Shown here: positions 1-8,851 of the stretch, piece after piece
How the letters are laid out: the number at the start of each line of letters is the position of its first letter
How positions within the stretch are numbered: position 1 is the stretch's first letter
Assembly (NCBI GenBank): GCA_017445025.1
Contig: JAFSVJ010000002.1
Span: forward strand, 1-38,311
Source: Abditibacteriota bacterium
Lineage (GTDB): Bacteria; Armatimonadota; UBA5829
Length of the DNA stretch: 38,311 nt
Direction: 5' to 3'
Notes under the pieces: generated by a model
Told to the model about the DNA's origin: nothing
The model's input: only the letters and a program-made list of their open reading frames with translations
The model's database searches: none
Made by a program: the position numbers and the translations under genes

Positions 1-25
1 ATTGTGCATTGTGCATTGTGCATTA
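1..25. repeat. 25-bp repeat (attgtgc triplication), second in-frame copy at window edge
   Basis: Bases 1-25 are identical to 2542-2566 and consist of an 8-base unit, attgtgc-a/t, repeated three times. In the minus-strand activase frame both copies are read as NAQCTMHN. A longer element may continue beyond the left edge. Confidence 0.8.
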
Positions 26-3000
26 ACAAAATCATTTATGGCTATTTTTTGTCTTTGGGGATACATACCCAGTCTACAGGGACCGTTTGATCCGGCTTGG
101 AAAAAGGCCTCTTTCTCCGGGTCAAAATCCTCTGCTTTCATTCGCGTAAGCATATCTTCAAGAGTGACCAAACAGGGAAGACACACATCTTCGCTGATTT
201 CTTTTCGTGCCGTCTCAAAAGTTGTGTCATCGCTCTCGGGCAAAACTCTTGCGTCAATTCCGGAGAGCACCAAAGCTTTTGCCAAAATCTCACTTGAAAA
301 ATCTGTGGCGGGAAGCCATAATATTTTATCTTTTATTTTATTAAATTCGGTTATATTGTGAGAAAGTTTTTCTTTTTTCTCCTTATGGGTAATTTTAATA
401 TCCCCAAAGGCTTCAAGACGAGTTTGAACTCCTGCGTCAGAAGTATGCTCGTCCATATTCATTATATAACAGGGATTATCTGTTTCCTCTTTAAAAAACT
501 TGTTGCTGAAAGCATCCATTCCACAGGCATAATATGAGAGAATTACAGCTTTCATCTCTTTATGATTATTGAGATACGCTCCTATTTTTAACTTTTTCTC
601 AATTTCCTTTTGATAAATATGCCAAGAGGTAGAAACACGAGGAGAGAGAAAGTCTGCGGGGATGGGCATATACCCCATTTTAGAAAGCTTTTCCCCTATG
701 TTCATATTGAGAAAATTATCGTATAGAACATAAGGGTGACCTATGACTACGTAAATGTAATCTTTATAAAGATCCAGAGTATTCTTTCCTGTGTTTATAA
801 GATCATCTTTAAAATCCAAATAAGCGTCCCAAGCTATTTGGGCAGCCTTTTTAATACGACCTGGCTCTAAACCTAAGATTTCACCCATTTTTATTAAACA
901 AGACTTTACTTCCTTTTCCCCCCTACTCATATAAATGGTGGGAGAGAGAATTTTGTCACTCTTTTCAAGAGGCCTGTCAATGTTGTTTTGAATACCGGAA
1001 AGACCTCTTCGCTTAACCAATATATCAGCCCCACCAAGCATGAAAGGACAATAGTGAGTATTTTTGTGGGTGGTGACAGGAGCTGTTATAATTCTCGGAA
1101 GAAATATGTAATCACAATCTTTGGAAAGAATATTATCAAAATGACCGAAGGCACATTTAAAGGGAAAACAGGGTTTTGTTCCTGCAAGGAGAGAGCCCTT
1201 TTCCGCTATGGTCTTATTGGTCTCGTCACTAAGGACAATGTTAAAACCACAGGCTTTGAAAAATGCACCGAAGAGAGGGTAATATTGGTTAAAGAACATT
1301 CCCCGAGGATAACCTATGGTGGTTTTTAAACCGTCAAGACGAGGCACTCGCTCTAAGGTTTCGTTCATTATGTCGTTATATTTATCAAACAAATTAACTT
1401 GATAAGCACCTTGAGGTTTCCCTGAATATTTTTCGCACCTATCGTTATAGTAAAATTTTTTTACCTCTCCCCCTATTGTGGTTTCAAACACGCTGACATC
1501 ACAAAAGTTATCACAACCTTGACATTTAAAAGCCCTTAGATTGTATTGTTGTTTTATAATTTCATCAAAACCCTTAAAATCAGGTTCTTTTTGATTAGAA
1601 TCTTCCCCTATTCCTGTTAAAGTTAAATAGGCTATTCCGATTGCACCGTTTATGTGAGGATAGGGAGAAACCAATATTTTCTTTCCGCAAAGAGCTTCAA
1701 AAGCTGCCACCATACCTGTATTGAAAGCCACAGCCCCGCTGAATACAATTTTGTCACCGATTTTTCTGTGATCCACGTTTTTGTTCAGATAATTTTTGAC
1801 AGAAGCCAAACATACAGAGGCTGCCAAATCTTCCCGAGGCACTGTATTTAAGGCTTCTTTCATAGCCATTTCTGTGAAAACCGTGCAATTGTAATCTAAA
1901 ATAGGGGGTCGTTTCCCTTTAAGAGCCAAGTCCCCAAACTCTTCTATTGATACTCCTAAGATTTTAGCTTGTTTTTCTAAGAAAGCACCGGTTCCGGCAG
2001 CACAGACTCTGTTCATTTCAAAGTCTATAATTTCTCCGTCTTTAAGTGAAATATATTTACTGTCCTGACCTCCTATTTCAAAAATAGTATCAGCATCAGG
2101 ATAAAAGAAAAGAGTTCCCGCAACTTGAGCCGTAATTTCATTTTTAATTACCGTAGCCCCTAAAAAGTCCCCCGTTAAATATCTGCCCGATCCTGTAGTC
2201 CCGACATAACATTTGGTAAAAGTGATATTTTTTTCTTTGATATCTTGGTAAATATGTGTAATAACATCCTTTGTGGCATTAAGAGGATCTCCTTGGGTTT
2301 TCCTGTAATAGTAAGACAATACAACAGGTTTTTTGTTATCATTTTGCCCAATTAAAGCAGCTTTTGTGGAAACAGACCCTATATCAACTCCGAGAGCCAC
2401 AGTTTGATAGGATAAATCTGTCCCCCTAAGCGAAGCTTGGGGGGTGGCAGTCCGAAGGACTGACGGGGGGATGGAATTAGGAGCGAAGCGACCGTGGGGG
2501 GGCCGTGCGAAACTTTTCGGGAATGGGCTAAAGGGGGTTATATTGTGCATTGTGCATTGTGCATTATAAAGTGGCTCATCATACTCAAAAACCACTTCTC
2601 CGGCAAAATGATTGGTTAATAAATCTTTTAATTCTTGCTTATTCATTTCTACGGCAGAAAAAACTGTAGCAAGAGCCCCAAAAGGAAATTTAATTGTATC
2701 AATTTGAGTATTTTCAAATACTTTTGTCAAATCTTTATGAACAGCCTTATTTTGAGAAACTCCCCCAACAAAGAGAGCTTTAGCCCCAAGAGGCCTGTTT
2801 TCAAGTATGGTTTTAACATTTAATGCCACAACTCTGGTGATTCCGTGAGCGATTTTGTCTTTGGTAATCCCTTTTTGGAAGAGATGAACAATATCTGACT
2901 CACAGAACACGGCACATCTCCCTGAAAGAGAAGCATATTCATCAGTTTTAAGAGCGGTTTTTATAAATTCCGGGAGAGTGAAGTCGAGACGCTGTGCCAT

Positions 3001-3405
3001 GGTTTCTATAAATGACCCACTACCTGCGGCACATTTCCCGTTAGTATAAATGTTTGAAAGTTTTTGCCCTTCAAATGTATAAATCTTAGTGTTTTTTGCC
3101 CCTATATCAATAATAGTAGAATAATCTGAATAAAAAGTATTTCTGAGTTTTTCAATATCTTTAATATGATTTACCGAGATAGATCCTATATTTTTGCTGA
3201 ATCCCACATGGGTTATGTTAAGAGTTTGGAGATTATCCATTAATGTATTTATGGCTTTTTTTATATCTCCCTGTATAGGAATAACCCCTTGCTGAAGGAC
3301 GAATATCTCCCCCATCCTCGCAGGGTCCTGAATTATATCTAATATATTATTTCCAAAGGCAACAAAAGTAATATTTGATGCCCCAAATTCCAAACCTAAA
3401 ACCAT
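1..3405 (-). CDS. 2-hydroxyacyl-CoA dehydratase activase-like protein, two ASKHA ATPase domains plus DUF2229, partial at left edge
   Basis: The frame is open from ATG 3405 to base 1, giving 1135 residues; the stop lies outside the window. It begins MVLGLEFGASNITF, a first BcrAD/BadFG-type ATPase domain (to about residue 275, with GKCAAGSGSF and SGRCAVFCESD). A second ATPase domain starts near residue 338 (GVDIGSVSTKAAL) with GGQDSKY and NRVCAAGTGAF. A DUF2229-like region follows, with cysteine motifs CQGCDNFC near residue 630 and GTKPCFPFKC near 745. Family members with this layout are about 1400 residues long, so 250-300 residues are probably missing. Known relatives are ATP-dependent iron-sulfur activators of 2-hydroxyacyl-CoA dehydratases; the long fused form has no settled substrate. 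Residues about 280-331 are encoded by a dispersed repeat inserted in frame. The gene is divergent from the methyltransferase gene at 4165. Family call is strong, exact role is not. Confidence 0.88.
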   Translation of the reverse strand, partial: MVLGLEFGASNITFVAFGNNILDIIQDPARMGEIFVLQQGVIPIQGDIKKAINTLMDNLQTLNITHVGFSKNIGSISVNHIKDIEKLRNTFYSDYSTIIDIGAKNTKIYTFEGQKLSNIYTNGKCAAGSGSFIETMAQRLDFTLPEFIKTALKTDEYASLSGRCAVFCESDIVHLFQKGITKDKIAHGITRVVALNVKTILENRPLGAKALFVGGVSQNKAVHKDLTKVFENTQIDTIKFPFGALATVFSAVEMNKQELKDLLTNHFAGEVVFEYDEPLYNAQCTMHNITPFSPFPKSFARPPHGRFAPNSIPPSVLRTATPQASLRGTDLSYQTVALGVDIGSVSTKAALIGQNDNKKPVVLSYYYRKTQGDPLNATKDVITHIYQDIKEKNITFTKCYVGTTGSGRYLTGDFLGATVIKNEITAQVAGTLFFYPDADTIFEIGGQDSKYISLKDGEIIDFEMNRVCAAGTGAFLEKQAKILGVSIEEFGDLALKGKRPPILDYNCTVFTEMAMKEALNTVPREDLAASVCLASVKNYLNKNVDHRKIGDKIVFSGAVAFNTGMVAAFEALCGKKILVSPYPHINGAIGIAYLTLTGIGEDSNQKEPDFKGFDEIIKQQYNLRAFKCQGCDNFCDVSVFETTIGGEVKKFYYNDRCEKYSGKPQGAYQVNLFDKYNDIMNETLERVPRLDGLKTTIGYPRGMFFNQYYPLFGAFFKACGFNIVLSDETNKTIAEKGSLLAGTKPCFPFKCAFGHFDNILSKDCDYIFLPRIITAPVTTHKNTHYCPFMLGGADILVKRRGLSGIQNNIDRPLEKSDKILSPTIYMSRGEKEVKSCLIKMGEILGLEPGRIKKAAQIAWDAYLDFKDDLINTGKNTLDLYKDYIYVVIGHPYVLYDNFLNMNIGEKLSKMGYMPIPADFLSPRVSTSWHIYQKEIEKKLKIGAYLNNHKEMKAVILSYYACGMDAFSNKFFKEETDNPCYIMNMDEHTSDAGVQTRLEAFGDIKITHKEKKEKLSHNITEFNKIKDKILWLPATDFSSEILAKALVLSGIDARVLPESDDTTFETARKEISEDVCLPCLVTLEDMLTRMKAEDFDPEKEAFFQAGSNGPCRLGMYPQRQKIAINDFVNAQCTMHN
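2417..2566. repeat. Dispersed repeat mosaic inserted in frame in the activase gene
   Basis: This block contains three segments seen elsewhere in the window. The part from 2417 to about 2478 matches 14797-14859 with a one-base difference in length. The part around 2493-2524 matches 3741-3772 (the ccgtgcgaaacttttcggga segment). The last 25 bases, 2542-2566, equal bases 1-25. It is rich in hairpins (CAGTCC-GAA-GGACTG; CCCCCTAAGC/GCTTGGGGG). On the minus strand it is read without a stop as a proline- and arginine-rich linker. Confidence 0.85.
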
Positions 3406-3422
3406 GATTTATTTTATACTCT

Positions 3423-3440
3423 TTTTTATTTTATACCACA
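3423..3440 (-). promoter_or_regulatory. Probable promoter -10 of the activase gene
   Basis: The minus strand reads TGTGGTATAAA with the -10 hexamer at 3435-3430, about 25 bases from the ATG. The TGTGG context matches the extended -10 of other promoters in this window. No good -35 is visible at the expected distance. Confidence 0.4.
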
Positions 3441-3485
3441 ATTTTATTATATTATAAATATATCTTTTTATATTTTTCCCTCTTT

Positions 3486-3557
3486 AAACTAAATTTTGCA
3501 AGTATGCAAATTTACGATAGAAGCCTAATAATTTAAACCAACAACCAAGTTATTAGA
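3486..3557 (-). repeat. Family A dispersed repeat, partial copy (left end)
   Basis: On the minus strand this reads GTTGTTGGTTTAAATTATTA followed by GGCTTCTATCGTAAATTTGC, the left end of the repeat seen in full at 21820-21979 and 32248-32407. It abuts the right end of the next copy at 3558, so two copies lie head to tail. Confidence 0.75.
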
Positions 3558-3899
3558 TTCACCCTCTTTGAACTGAATTTGCAACCGCAAATTCCTTTCA
3601 AGGACCCAATCCCAAAAAGTTTCGCTTTTTTATCAATGAACCCCCTTTAGGGGGGCTACGAGGAAAATCTTTGATTTTCCCGTGGGGGGGCCGTATCAAT
3701 GAACCCCATTTAGGGGGGCTACGAGGAAAATCTTCGATTTTCCCGTGGGGGGCCGTGCGAAACTTTTCGGGAACCCTTGGGTCACCCACCCGCCCGGACC
3801 ACAAGGCGACAGCCATTGTGGTGGGTGGTCAGGAATAAATTTGCATAGAATTGCAAATTTATGATAGAAGCCTAATAATCTAACAGAGCAACCCGGTAT
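3558..3899 (-). repeat. Family A dispersed repeat, long copy with internal duplication
   Basis: The right end (gattcaccctctttgaac) is at 3558 and the left end (atagaagcctaataat) is near 3865-3890, so it is in minus orientation. It contains the core GACCACCCACCACAATGGC at about 3811-3830 read on the minus strand. A unit of about 70 bases (atcaatgaacccc... ttttcccgtgggggg) is present twice, at about 3634-3690 and 3693-3748. Two short open frames here are repeat sequence, not genes. The rest of the 3406-4164 gap holds only promoters. Confidence 0.8.
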
Positions 3900-4103
3900 A
3901 AGAAGGAAAGTGATAATTATACGTTGTGTATTATTAATTATCATACATAATTATTATACTATATTTTACTTGAAATATAAAATTATAAGAAAAACCCTTT
4001 ATCATTTTACTTTATTTTTTAAATATATTATAATCACTTACATTCCCTTTTAATGTTTCTTTCACGTCAAAAATATTCTGCACCACCTATAAAATTTAAA
4101 AAC

Positions 4104-4132
4104 TTGTGTTAAATTAAAAAATAGTGTATAAT
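4104..4132 (+). promoter_or_regulatory. Promoter of the MtaA-like gene
   Basis: TTGTGT at 4104-4109 and TATAAT at 4127-4132 are separated by 17 bases. A ribosome binding site, AGAGGT at 4153-4158, precedes ATG 4165. Confidence 0.75.
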
Positions 4133-4164
4133 ATATATGATAATAAAATTATAGAGGTTAAAAT

Positions 4165-5187
4165 ATGACATCCCTTGAAAGAGTATCACTCGCTCTAAGC
4201 CATAAAGAAGCTGACAGGGTACCGGTTTATCCCATTTTGTCAGGCGTGTCAAGACTTTTGACCGGAGCTTCTTATTATGATTTTGCCCGTAATCCTCAAG
4301 TTATGGCAGACTGTATGAGTGCCGTTACAGATAAATTTGACCTTGATGTTATCTGCACACTTACAGACCTATCCGTTGAAGCCTCTGACTTTGGTCAGGA
4401 ATTGGACTATCCCGAAACCGAAGCTGCAGGACCAACTTCAAACAGATTGATTAAAGATATTGAAGATTATAAAAAAATCAAAACCATCGAATTAGGTCCA
4501 CGTATGAAGGAAAATATTGAAGCATGCAAGATACTTTCCGCAAAATATGGAAACACAAAGCCTCTTGTTGCTTTTGTTTTCGGTCCACTTGGTATACTAT
4601 CTATGTTACGCAACCAAGCGGAGATGTTTGTTGATTGTTATGACGAGCCCGAATATATTAAGGGTGCTGTTCAAGAAATTATAGGCACTTTGTGGGTATA
4701 TTGTGACAAATTATTGGACGCCGGATGCCACGCCATTATGTTTGACACACTTTATGCTTCCGGCTCCATTATGAAAAAACAAATGTGGAAAGAGTTGGAA
4801 GGTGTTTACATAGAACCTCTCTGTGAACATATTCACAAAAGAGGCGCCATGGTTATGATTCACAACTGCGGAAATGATATTTACTTTGATGCTCAAATAG
4901 AATATCTAAAACCTGAGGGAATTTCTTTCCTATGGCCACCTGACGACTGTAAAGACTTTGCGGAATGTAAGAAAAAATACGGAGATGTGACAACCTTGAT
5001 CGGTTGTGTTAATCCTACATGGCTTCCTCATGCCACAAGAGAAGAAATAATGGAAGAATGTAAAAGGGAGATGGATATAATGGCTCCCGGCGGAGGATTT
5101 ATTCTTGCCACAGGTTGTGAGTATCCGGCAAATCTTTCCTTTGACGCCGCCCAAGCTATGTGTGACGCCGCAAGAGAATATATTTAA
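4165..5187 (+). CDS. Uroporphyrinogen decarboxylase-family (MtaA/CmuA-like) corrinoid methyltransferase
   Basis: The 340-residue protein has the URO-D TIM-barrel fold signature (MTSLERVSLALSHKEADRVPVYP at the N-terminus). It carries the zinc-binding triad of the methylcobamide:coenzyme methyltransferase branch, H233-X-C235 (IHNCGN) and C318 (ATGCEYP), with a further Cys at 281. In MtaA and MtbA this site activates a thiol that accepts a methyl group from a corrinoid protein. True HemE enzymes lack it, so a haem role is unlikely. Start is fixed by the upstream promoter and AGAGGT site. No corrinoid protein is encoded nearby. It is divergent from the activase gene. Such proteins are common in anaerobes and many have unknown methyl acceptors, so the substrate is open. 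Confidence 0.85.
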   Translation: MTSLERVSLALSHKEADRVPVYPILSGVSRLLTGASYYDFARNPQVMADCMSAVTDKFDLDVICTLTDLSVEASDFGQELDYPETEAAGPTSNRLIKDIEDYKKIKTIELGPRMKENIEACKILSAKYGNTKPLVAFVFGPLGILSMLRNQAEMFVDCYDEPEYIKGAVQEIIGTLWVYCDKLLDAGCHAIMFDTLYASGSIMKKQMWKELEGVYIEPLCEHIHKRGAMVMIHNCGNDIYFDAQIEYLKPEGISFLWPPDDCKDFAECKKKYGDVTTLIGCVNPTWLPHATREEIMEECKREMDIMAPGGGFILATGCEYPANLSFDAAQAMCDAAREYI

Positions 5188-5545
5188 TGCATAATGCAAA
5201 ATTAAATGCGCAATAGCAAAATAATCGTAGTGCTACGCACCACTTATGTTGACAGGGTCTGAAATTTATAGACGCTCTTTGAAATTAAGACGCCACCATC
5301 TCCCCCCTACTACGTGCCATTCTCCAAAAAGTTTCGCACACAGATCAGTCCCCCCTACTGCGTTGTGCTATCCATTAATTTTCCTCCTATTTGTCCGAAA
5401 ATTAACAGATAGCACATGCGTTAGGGGGGATTTAGGGGGGTGATATTATTCATTTATCATTTAATTTTGCATTTATCATTTTGCATTTTTCATTTAAATT
5501 TGCTTTCGCAAATTTCTGCATTCCTTCGCTTTGCGAGATAAAAGT
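5188..5545. repeat. Gene-free repeat region with a long imperfect inverted repeat
   Basis: Arms at 5349-5383 and 5397-5430 are imperfect inverted repeats. They pair GTGCTATC...ATTAATTTTC with GAAAATTAA...GATAGCAC and are bounded by cccccctac and gtagggggg-like ends. Short AT-rich tracts of the type cattttgcatttttcat lie at 5188-5215 and 5446-5500. No convincing gene was found. Confidence 0.65.
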
Positions 5546-5568
5546 ATAAAAAAAGGGGCAACGCCCCT
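5546..5568 (-). terminator. Rho-independent terminator of the DUF6259-like gene
   Basis: On the minus strand, AGGGGC-GTT-GCCCCT (stem 5554-5559/5563-5568) is followed by a run of T, immediately after the stop at 5574. Confidence 0.88.
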
Positions 5569-5573
5569 CTTAA

Positions 5574-7700
5574 TCACTCTACCACCAATATTTTTATTTC
5601 CAATGGTTTTAGCAGGACACTTCCGCCTATTTCTGTAGATGAATATTCTTTTTCGTTTGGATAAATCTCACTTATTTTATATACACTTTTTTCTTCAAGA
5701 TTCATATCTTCGGCTTTGGCTTCCCATTCAAATGTGATATTCTTTTCCGGCTCTACGGAGGCGAAACAGATCATGGTTTTACCCTTATAATTTATGGAAC
5801 AAGTTCTCACAGAGGGAAAATCATATTCTCCTTTTTCGGTTAAAAAACACCAATAAATGTTCTTTGTGGGTATTTCAGTCACAAACTTAACGGGACGGAC
5901 CATTTCACCCAAATTAAAGTATTCTTTGGCATACATACGAGCCTTTACCGCGTCTTTATAATGAGTTCCGAAGGGGTCTTTGTAAGAGTTTATTCTTAGA
6001 TGCCAGCCCAATTGGTAGCCTTTGCAGAGTGCCACAGCTGTTTTGTTTATGGCGGGTAAACTGTTATCTGTGGTGAAATCGGATTCGTCATAAATGGTTC
6101 CGAATTTGGTAATATATCCGTTGTATACATACATTTGGGAAGAGGTCTCTGACAGAGCGTGTCCCCATTCACCAAAAGCGAGATAAGCATCAACATCAAA
6201 GGCTTCTGCGGAGCATTCTGTTGTAATGGGAACGCCTTCACCCTTTATACTGTTTAATTCTTCTCTTACTTTCTTTAATAGTTTATTATATCCTGCAACC
6301 CAATTCTCTCCGGCACCGAGAGAGTGATTGTGTTCTTTAGAAAAACAAGTCATAGGAGAAACTGTTCCCAGTTGATCCACATAGAGAACATCATAATCTA
6401 TTGTTTTTAGTATATCACATACTTCTTTACAATAACAATCCCCATAAGGAGACCATACACAAGACTCCATATTATTGGTGCCTGCACTTTGATAAACCGT
6501 TGATCTGTGCTCTCCCTTTTCGTTGACTCCCAATAAAATATCACCAAATTTTTTATAATAATCGGATTGGTTTGTGTCCACAAGGCGACCGTTGGTGTAG
6601 GGCATAAGCTTGGCATTGTGTTTGCGAAATTCTTCCATATCTCCCAAAACATTGTCTTTTTGAGGCAACATATTGGGATAATGACTGTCAAAGACATATT
6701 TTGACCACTGATACATGTGAACAATGAGGGGTGCTGACAGGTCGTCTAACATTTCATAAGCCCAATCGAGAGGCATATCAAAATTACAGGTAAACCAAAC
6801 ACAATTATCTTTCCACCACTGTGGCAGGTCTTTCCTTTGGTCAATGGGTCCTCTTGCAAAAGGTGTAAATTTATTATCTATACCCCATTTTCTGTATTTT
6901 TTGCAAACATTATAGTTGTCACCTTTTACCACAGCTATGTTAAATTTATATTCTTGTTTATATTCCTTTCCCGCAACAGCCATATTTGTGGGAATGAGAT
7001 TAATGTTATAGGTCATCTCGCCCGGTGTGGGGGTGGTGCAAGAGTATAATTTTAGTTTACATTTTAAATCTTCGGGACAGAGATATAAGGAAGAATTGTC
7101 TTTTGTTAGGGAACAAAACTGCATGGCACAACCATAGTAGGGGTAGGGTTGGACAAAGGAGCCTGTCTCAAAATTGTTATCTAAAATGCCACCGCATATA
7201 GGGTAAAAGAACTCGTTTCCTTTGGTCACATCCAAACCTGCAATATTAGGGAAGGATACAGTCCAAATGCCATATTCCGGGTTTTTGCTTATATTGAAAT
7301 CCCAATATGAATTTTCCTCTTTTAAGGTGATTTTTAAGGTCACGTCAAAGCCCTGTTTCATATCACCTACTTTCACATCTTTCCAAGTCAGGGTGGCTCT
7401 GGTTTTATTGATGTTTTTTTTAAGAGCAGAGGCGTTTATGGCAGAGAGTTTTATCTCTTCACCGGCAAAATCCTCGTTTTTCTTTGCCGTAAAGGACCAC
7501 AAAGGCTCCTTTGAAGGGTTTTTGATAAACTCTGTTTGACCTTTAAAATCTGAGATTTGGGAGAGATATATATTATTGTTCTCTTCAATGGCAATATCCA
7601 AAGAAATCTTATTGTTGCTGAGAGTTACGGTTTTGGAAAAAGAGGGGTTTGAAAAAATAAATAAAAGTAAAAATAGGTAGAGGATATATTTTATTTTCAT
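5574..7700 (-). CDS. Secreted glycoside-hydrolase-like protein (DUF6259-like TIM barrel)
   Basis: This 708-residue protein starts with a signal peptide (MKIKYILYLFLLLFIFSNPSFS). Residues about 25-280 look like an all-beta galactose-mutarotase-like domain. Residues about 290-620 look like a TIM barrel resembling clan GH-D/DUF6259 proteins. It contains YVDQLGTV with an Asp near residue 442 and ITTECSAEAFD near 493, which are candidate nucleophile and acid/base. A beta-sandwich tail completes it. It is presumably exported and acts on glycan galactosides or similar, but the substrate cannot be read from sequence. It has its own promoter and terminator, so it is monocistronic. The start is supported by AAGGAG at 7712-7707. 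Domain assignment is by motif recognition only. Confidence 0.7.
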   Translation of the reverse strand: MKIKYILYLFLLLFIFSNPSFSKTVTLSNNKISLDIAIEENNNIYLSQISDFKGQTEFIKNPSKEPLWSFTAKKNEDFAGEEIKLSAINASALKKNINKTRATLTWKDVKVGDMKQGFDVTLKITLKEENSYWDFNISKNPEYGIWTVSFPNIAGLDVTKGNEFFYPICGGILDNNFETGSFVQPYPYYGCAMQFCSLTKDNSSLYLCPEDLKCKLKLYSCTTPTPGEMTYNINLIPTNMAVAGKEYKQEYKFNIAVVKGDNYNVCKKYRKWGIDNKFTPFARGPIDQRKDLPQWWKDNCVWFTCNFDMPLDWAYEMLDDLSAPLIVHMYQWSKYVFDSHYPNMLPQKDNVLGDMEEFRKHNAKLMPYTNGRLVDTNQSDYYKKFGDILLGVNEKGEHRSTVYQSAGTNNMESCVWSPYGDCYCKEVCDILKTIDYDVLYVDQLGTVSPMTCFSKEHNHSLGAGENWVAGYNKLLKKVREELNSIKGEGVPITTECSAEAFDVDAYLAFGEWGHALSETSSQMYVYNGYITKFGTIYDESDFTTDNSLPAINKTAVALCKGYQLGWHLRINSYKDPFGTHYKDAVKARMYAKEYFNLGEMVRPVKFVTEIPTKNIYWCFLTEKGEYDFPSVRTCSINYKGKTMICFASVEPEKNITFEWEAKAEDMNLEEKSVYKISEIYPNEKEYSSTEIGGSVLLKPLEIKILVVE

Positions 7701-7729
7701 TTGGGACTCCTTTGCAAATTTACATTATT

Positions 7730-7758
7730 TTTATATTATTTTGGTGGAAAAAAAGCAA
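7730..7758 (-). promoter_or_regulatory. Promoter of the DUF6259-like gene
   Basis: The minus strand has TTGCTT at 7758-7753, a 17-base spacer, and TATAAA at 7735-7730. AAGGAG at 7712-7707 is the ribosome binding site. Confidence 0.65.
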
Positions 7759-7775
7759 ATTTTAGTTTGATTGAT

Positions 7776-7800
7776 ATAAAAAAAAGGGCTTAAAGCCCCT
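7776..7800 (-). terminator. Rho-independent terminator of the first pseudopilin gene
   Basis: On the minus strand AGGGGCTTTAAGCCCTT folds into a short GC stem followed by at least eight T. It begins a few bases after the stop at 7805. Confidence 0.85.
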
Positions 7801-7804
7801 TTAA

Positions 7805-8596
7805 TTATTCAACTCTAAAGTCCCAATATTTAACGTTGTCGTCAACATAGTTGCTGTAGTTCTTGGCAGCTAAGGGACCTTGATTGTCTTTAAAGTATTT
7901 GGCGTGTCCGTCCATTAAAGTGAAGTTGGCTCCGCCGTTATGACGAATGGCACCTTGCCATGCTGTTGGTGAAGCTGCTGTTGTAAAGTTGGTCATGTGA
8001 TAAACACCTACACCCATACAAGAGGAGTGGTTCCATGTGGCAATAGGAGCATCACATACGAATACTGTTTCACTTGGGTTTGGAACTTCACTCATGGAGT
8101 GAGTGGTATAGTCATTATTGGAAATAGCATTGATACCAAAACAACCGGTAGATCCAACCAAGTTGGCATTCATACTGTAACCTATGGCGTGTCTGTCTCC
8201 GGAGGGACAAACATACATTTTTACGTTTTTAACATAGGGGAATATGGCGTCAGCCCAAGTGTAATAGTGAGTTGCGTAATCTGCCCACCAAAATGAGGAA
8301 ACGGTTATATATTGGTTTCCGGGATAACCTTTATAAGCACCGTTGTTGTCTGCCATAGTGTTTACACCTACGATTCTTTGGGCTTGGTCACCTATGATTG
8401 GGTAGGTTTCGTCATAGTCGTCCACATATAACTGCAAGGCAGTTCCGAACTGTTTGGTGTTAGACAGACAATTTGCTTGTCGTGCTTTTTCTCTTGCTTG
8501 AGCAAATACCGGGAATAGAATTGCTGCAAGAATGGCGATTATGGCAATAACCACCAACAATTCTATTAAGGTAAAACCTTTTAAATTGATTTTCAT
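7805..8596 (-). CDS. Type-IV-pilin-like secreted protein with H-X9-DG domain (pseudopilin 1)
   Basis: The 263-residue protein starts [16 protein letters not shown], with the prepilin peptidase site between G and F and the conserved Glu at +5 of the mature chain. An 18-20 residue hydrophobic helix ends in [20 protein letters not shown]. The C-terminus has [19 protein letters not shown], an exact H-X9-DG motif. The start was set at 8596 because AAGGAGGA (8613-8606) sits 9 bases before this ATG. An upstream in-frame ATG at 8641 is poorly placed. Such proteins are membrane-anchored or assembled by a type II/IV-like machinery and may be glycan-associated; their function is not established. The gene is divergent from a GntR-type regulator that probably controls it. 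Confidence 0.92.
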   Translation of the reverse strand: MKINLKGFTLIELLVVIAIIAILAAILFPVFAQAREKARQANCLSNTKQFGTALQLYVDDYDETYPIIGDQAQRIVGVNTMADNNGAYKGYPGNQYITVSSFWWADYATHYYTWADAIFPYVKNVKMYVCPSGDRHAIGYSMNANLVGSTGCFGINAISNNDYTTHSMSEVPNPSETVFVCDAPIATWNHSSCMGVGVYHMTNFTTAASPTAWQGAIRHNGGANFTLMDGHAKYFKDNQGPLAAKNYSNYVDDNVKYWDFRVE

Positions 8597-8690
8597 TACA
8601 GAAAATCCTCCTTGTATATATATTTTTGTATAAGTTTTCATATCCCTGTTTTAAAAAACTTTGGGTTTTTTTGGAAACTTCTACATATAT

Positions 8691-8720
8691 ATTATACCAC
8701 AAACAGAATAGAAAAAACAA
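8691..8720 (-). promoter_or_regulatory. Promoter of pseudopilin 1
   Basis: The minus strand has TTGTTT at 8720-8715 and TATAAT at 8696-8691, 18 bases apart, with the TGTGG context before the -10. It leaves a leader of about 90 bases. Confidence 0.72.
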
Positions 8721-8806
8721 GCAAAATCCCCCTTTTTTATGAAAAATCATATATATAGAAAAGTAAAACTTAATAAATAGCTTTTACAAGTTATATATAT
8801 AAATTT

Positions 8807-8835
8807 TTGACAATTTCTATACTTTTTGTTATAAT
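8807..8835 (+). promoter_or_regulatory. Promoter of the first GntR-type regulator
   Basis: TTGACA at 8807-8812 and TATAAT at 8830-8835 are 17 bases apart. This near-consensus promoter shows that translation cannot begin at 8807 and supports the ATG at 8852. Confidence 0.85.
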
Positions 8836-8851
8836 ATATATGGAGGATCTT

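Noticed and set aside
1..3405. Frameshift or pseudogene in the activase because of the internal repeat
   Set aside because: Reading codon by codon shows an unbroken frame with family motifs on both sides of the repeat.
3598..3944. Two short minus-strand frames upstream of the MtaA-like gene
   Set aside because: They lie wholly within family A repeat sequence, with internal duplications, and have no ribosome binding site.
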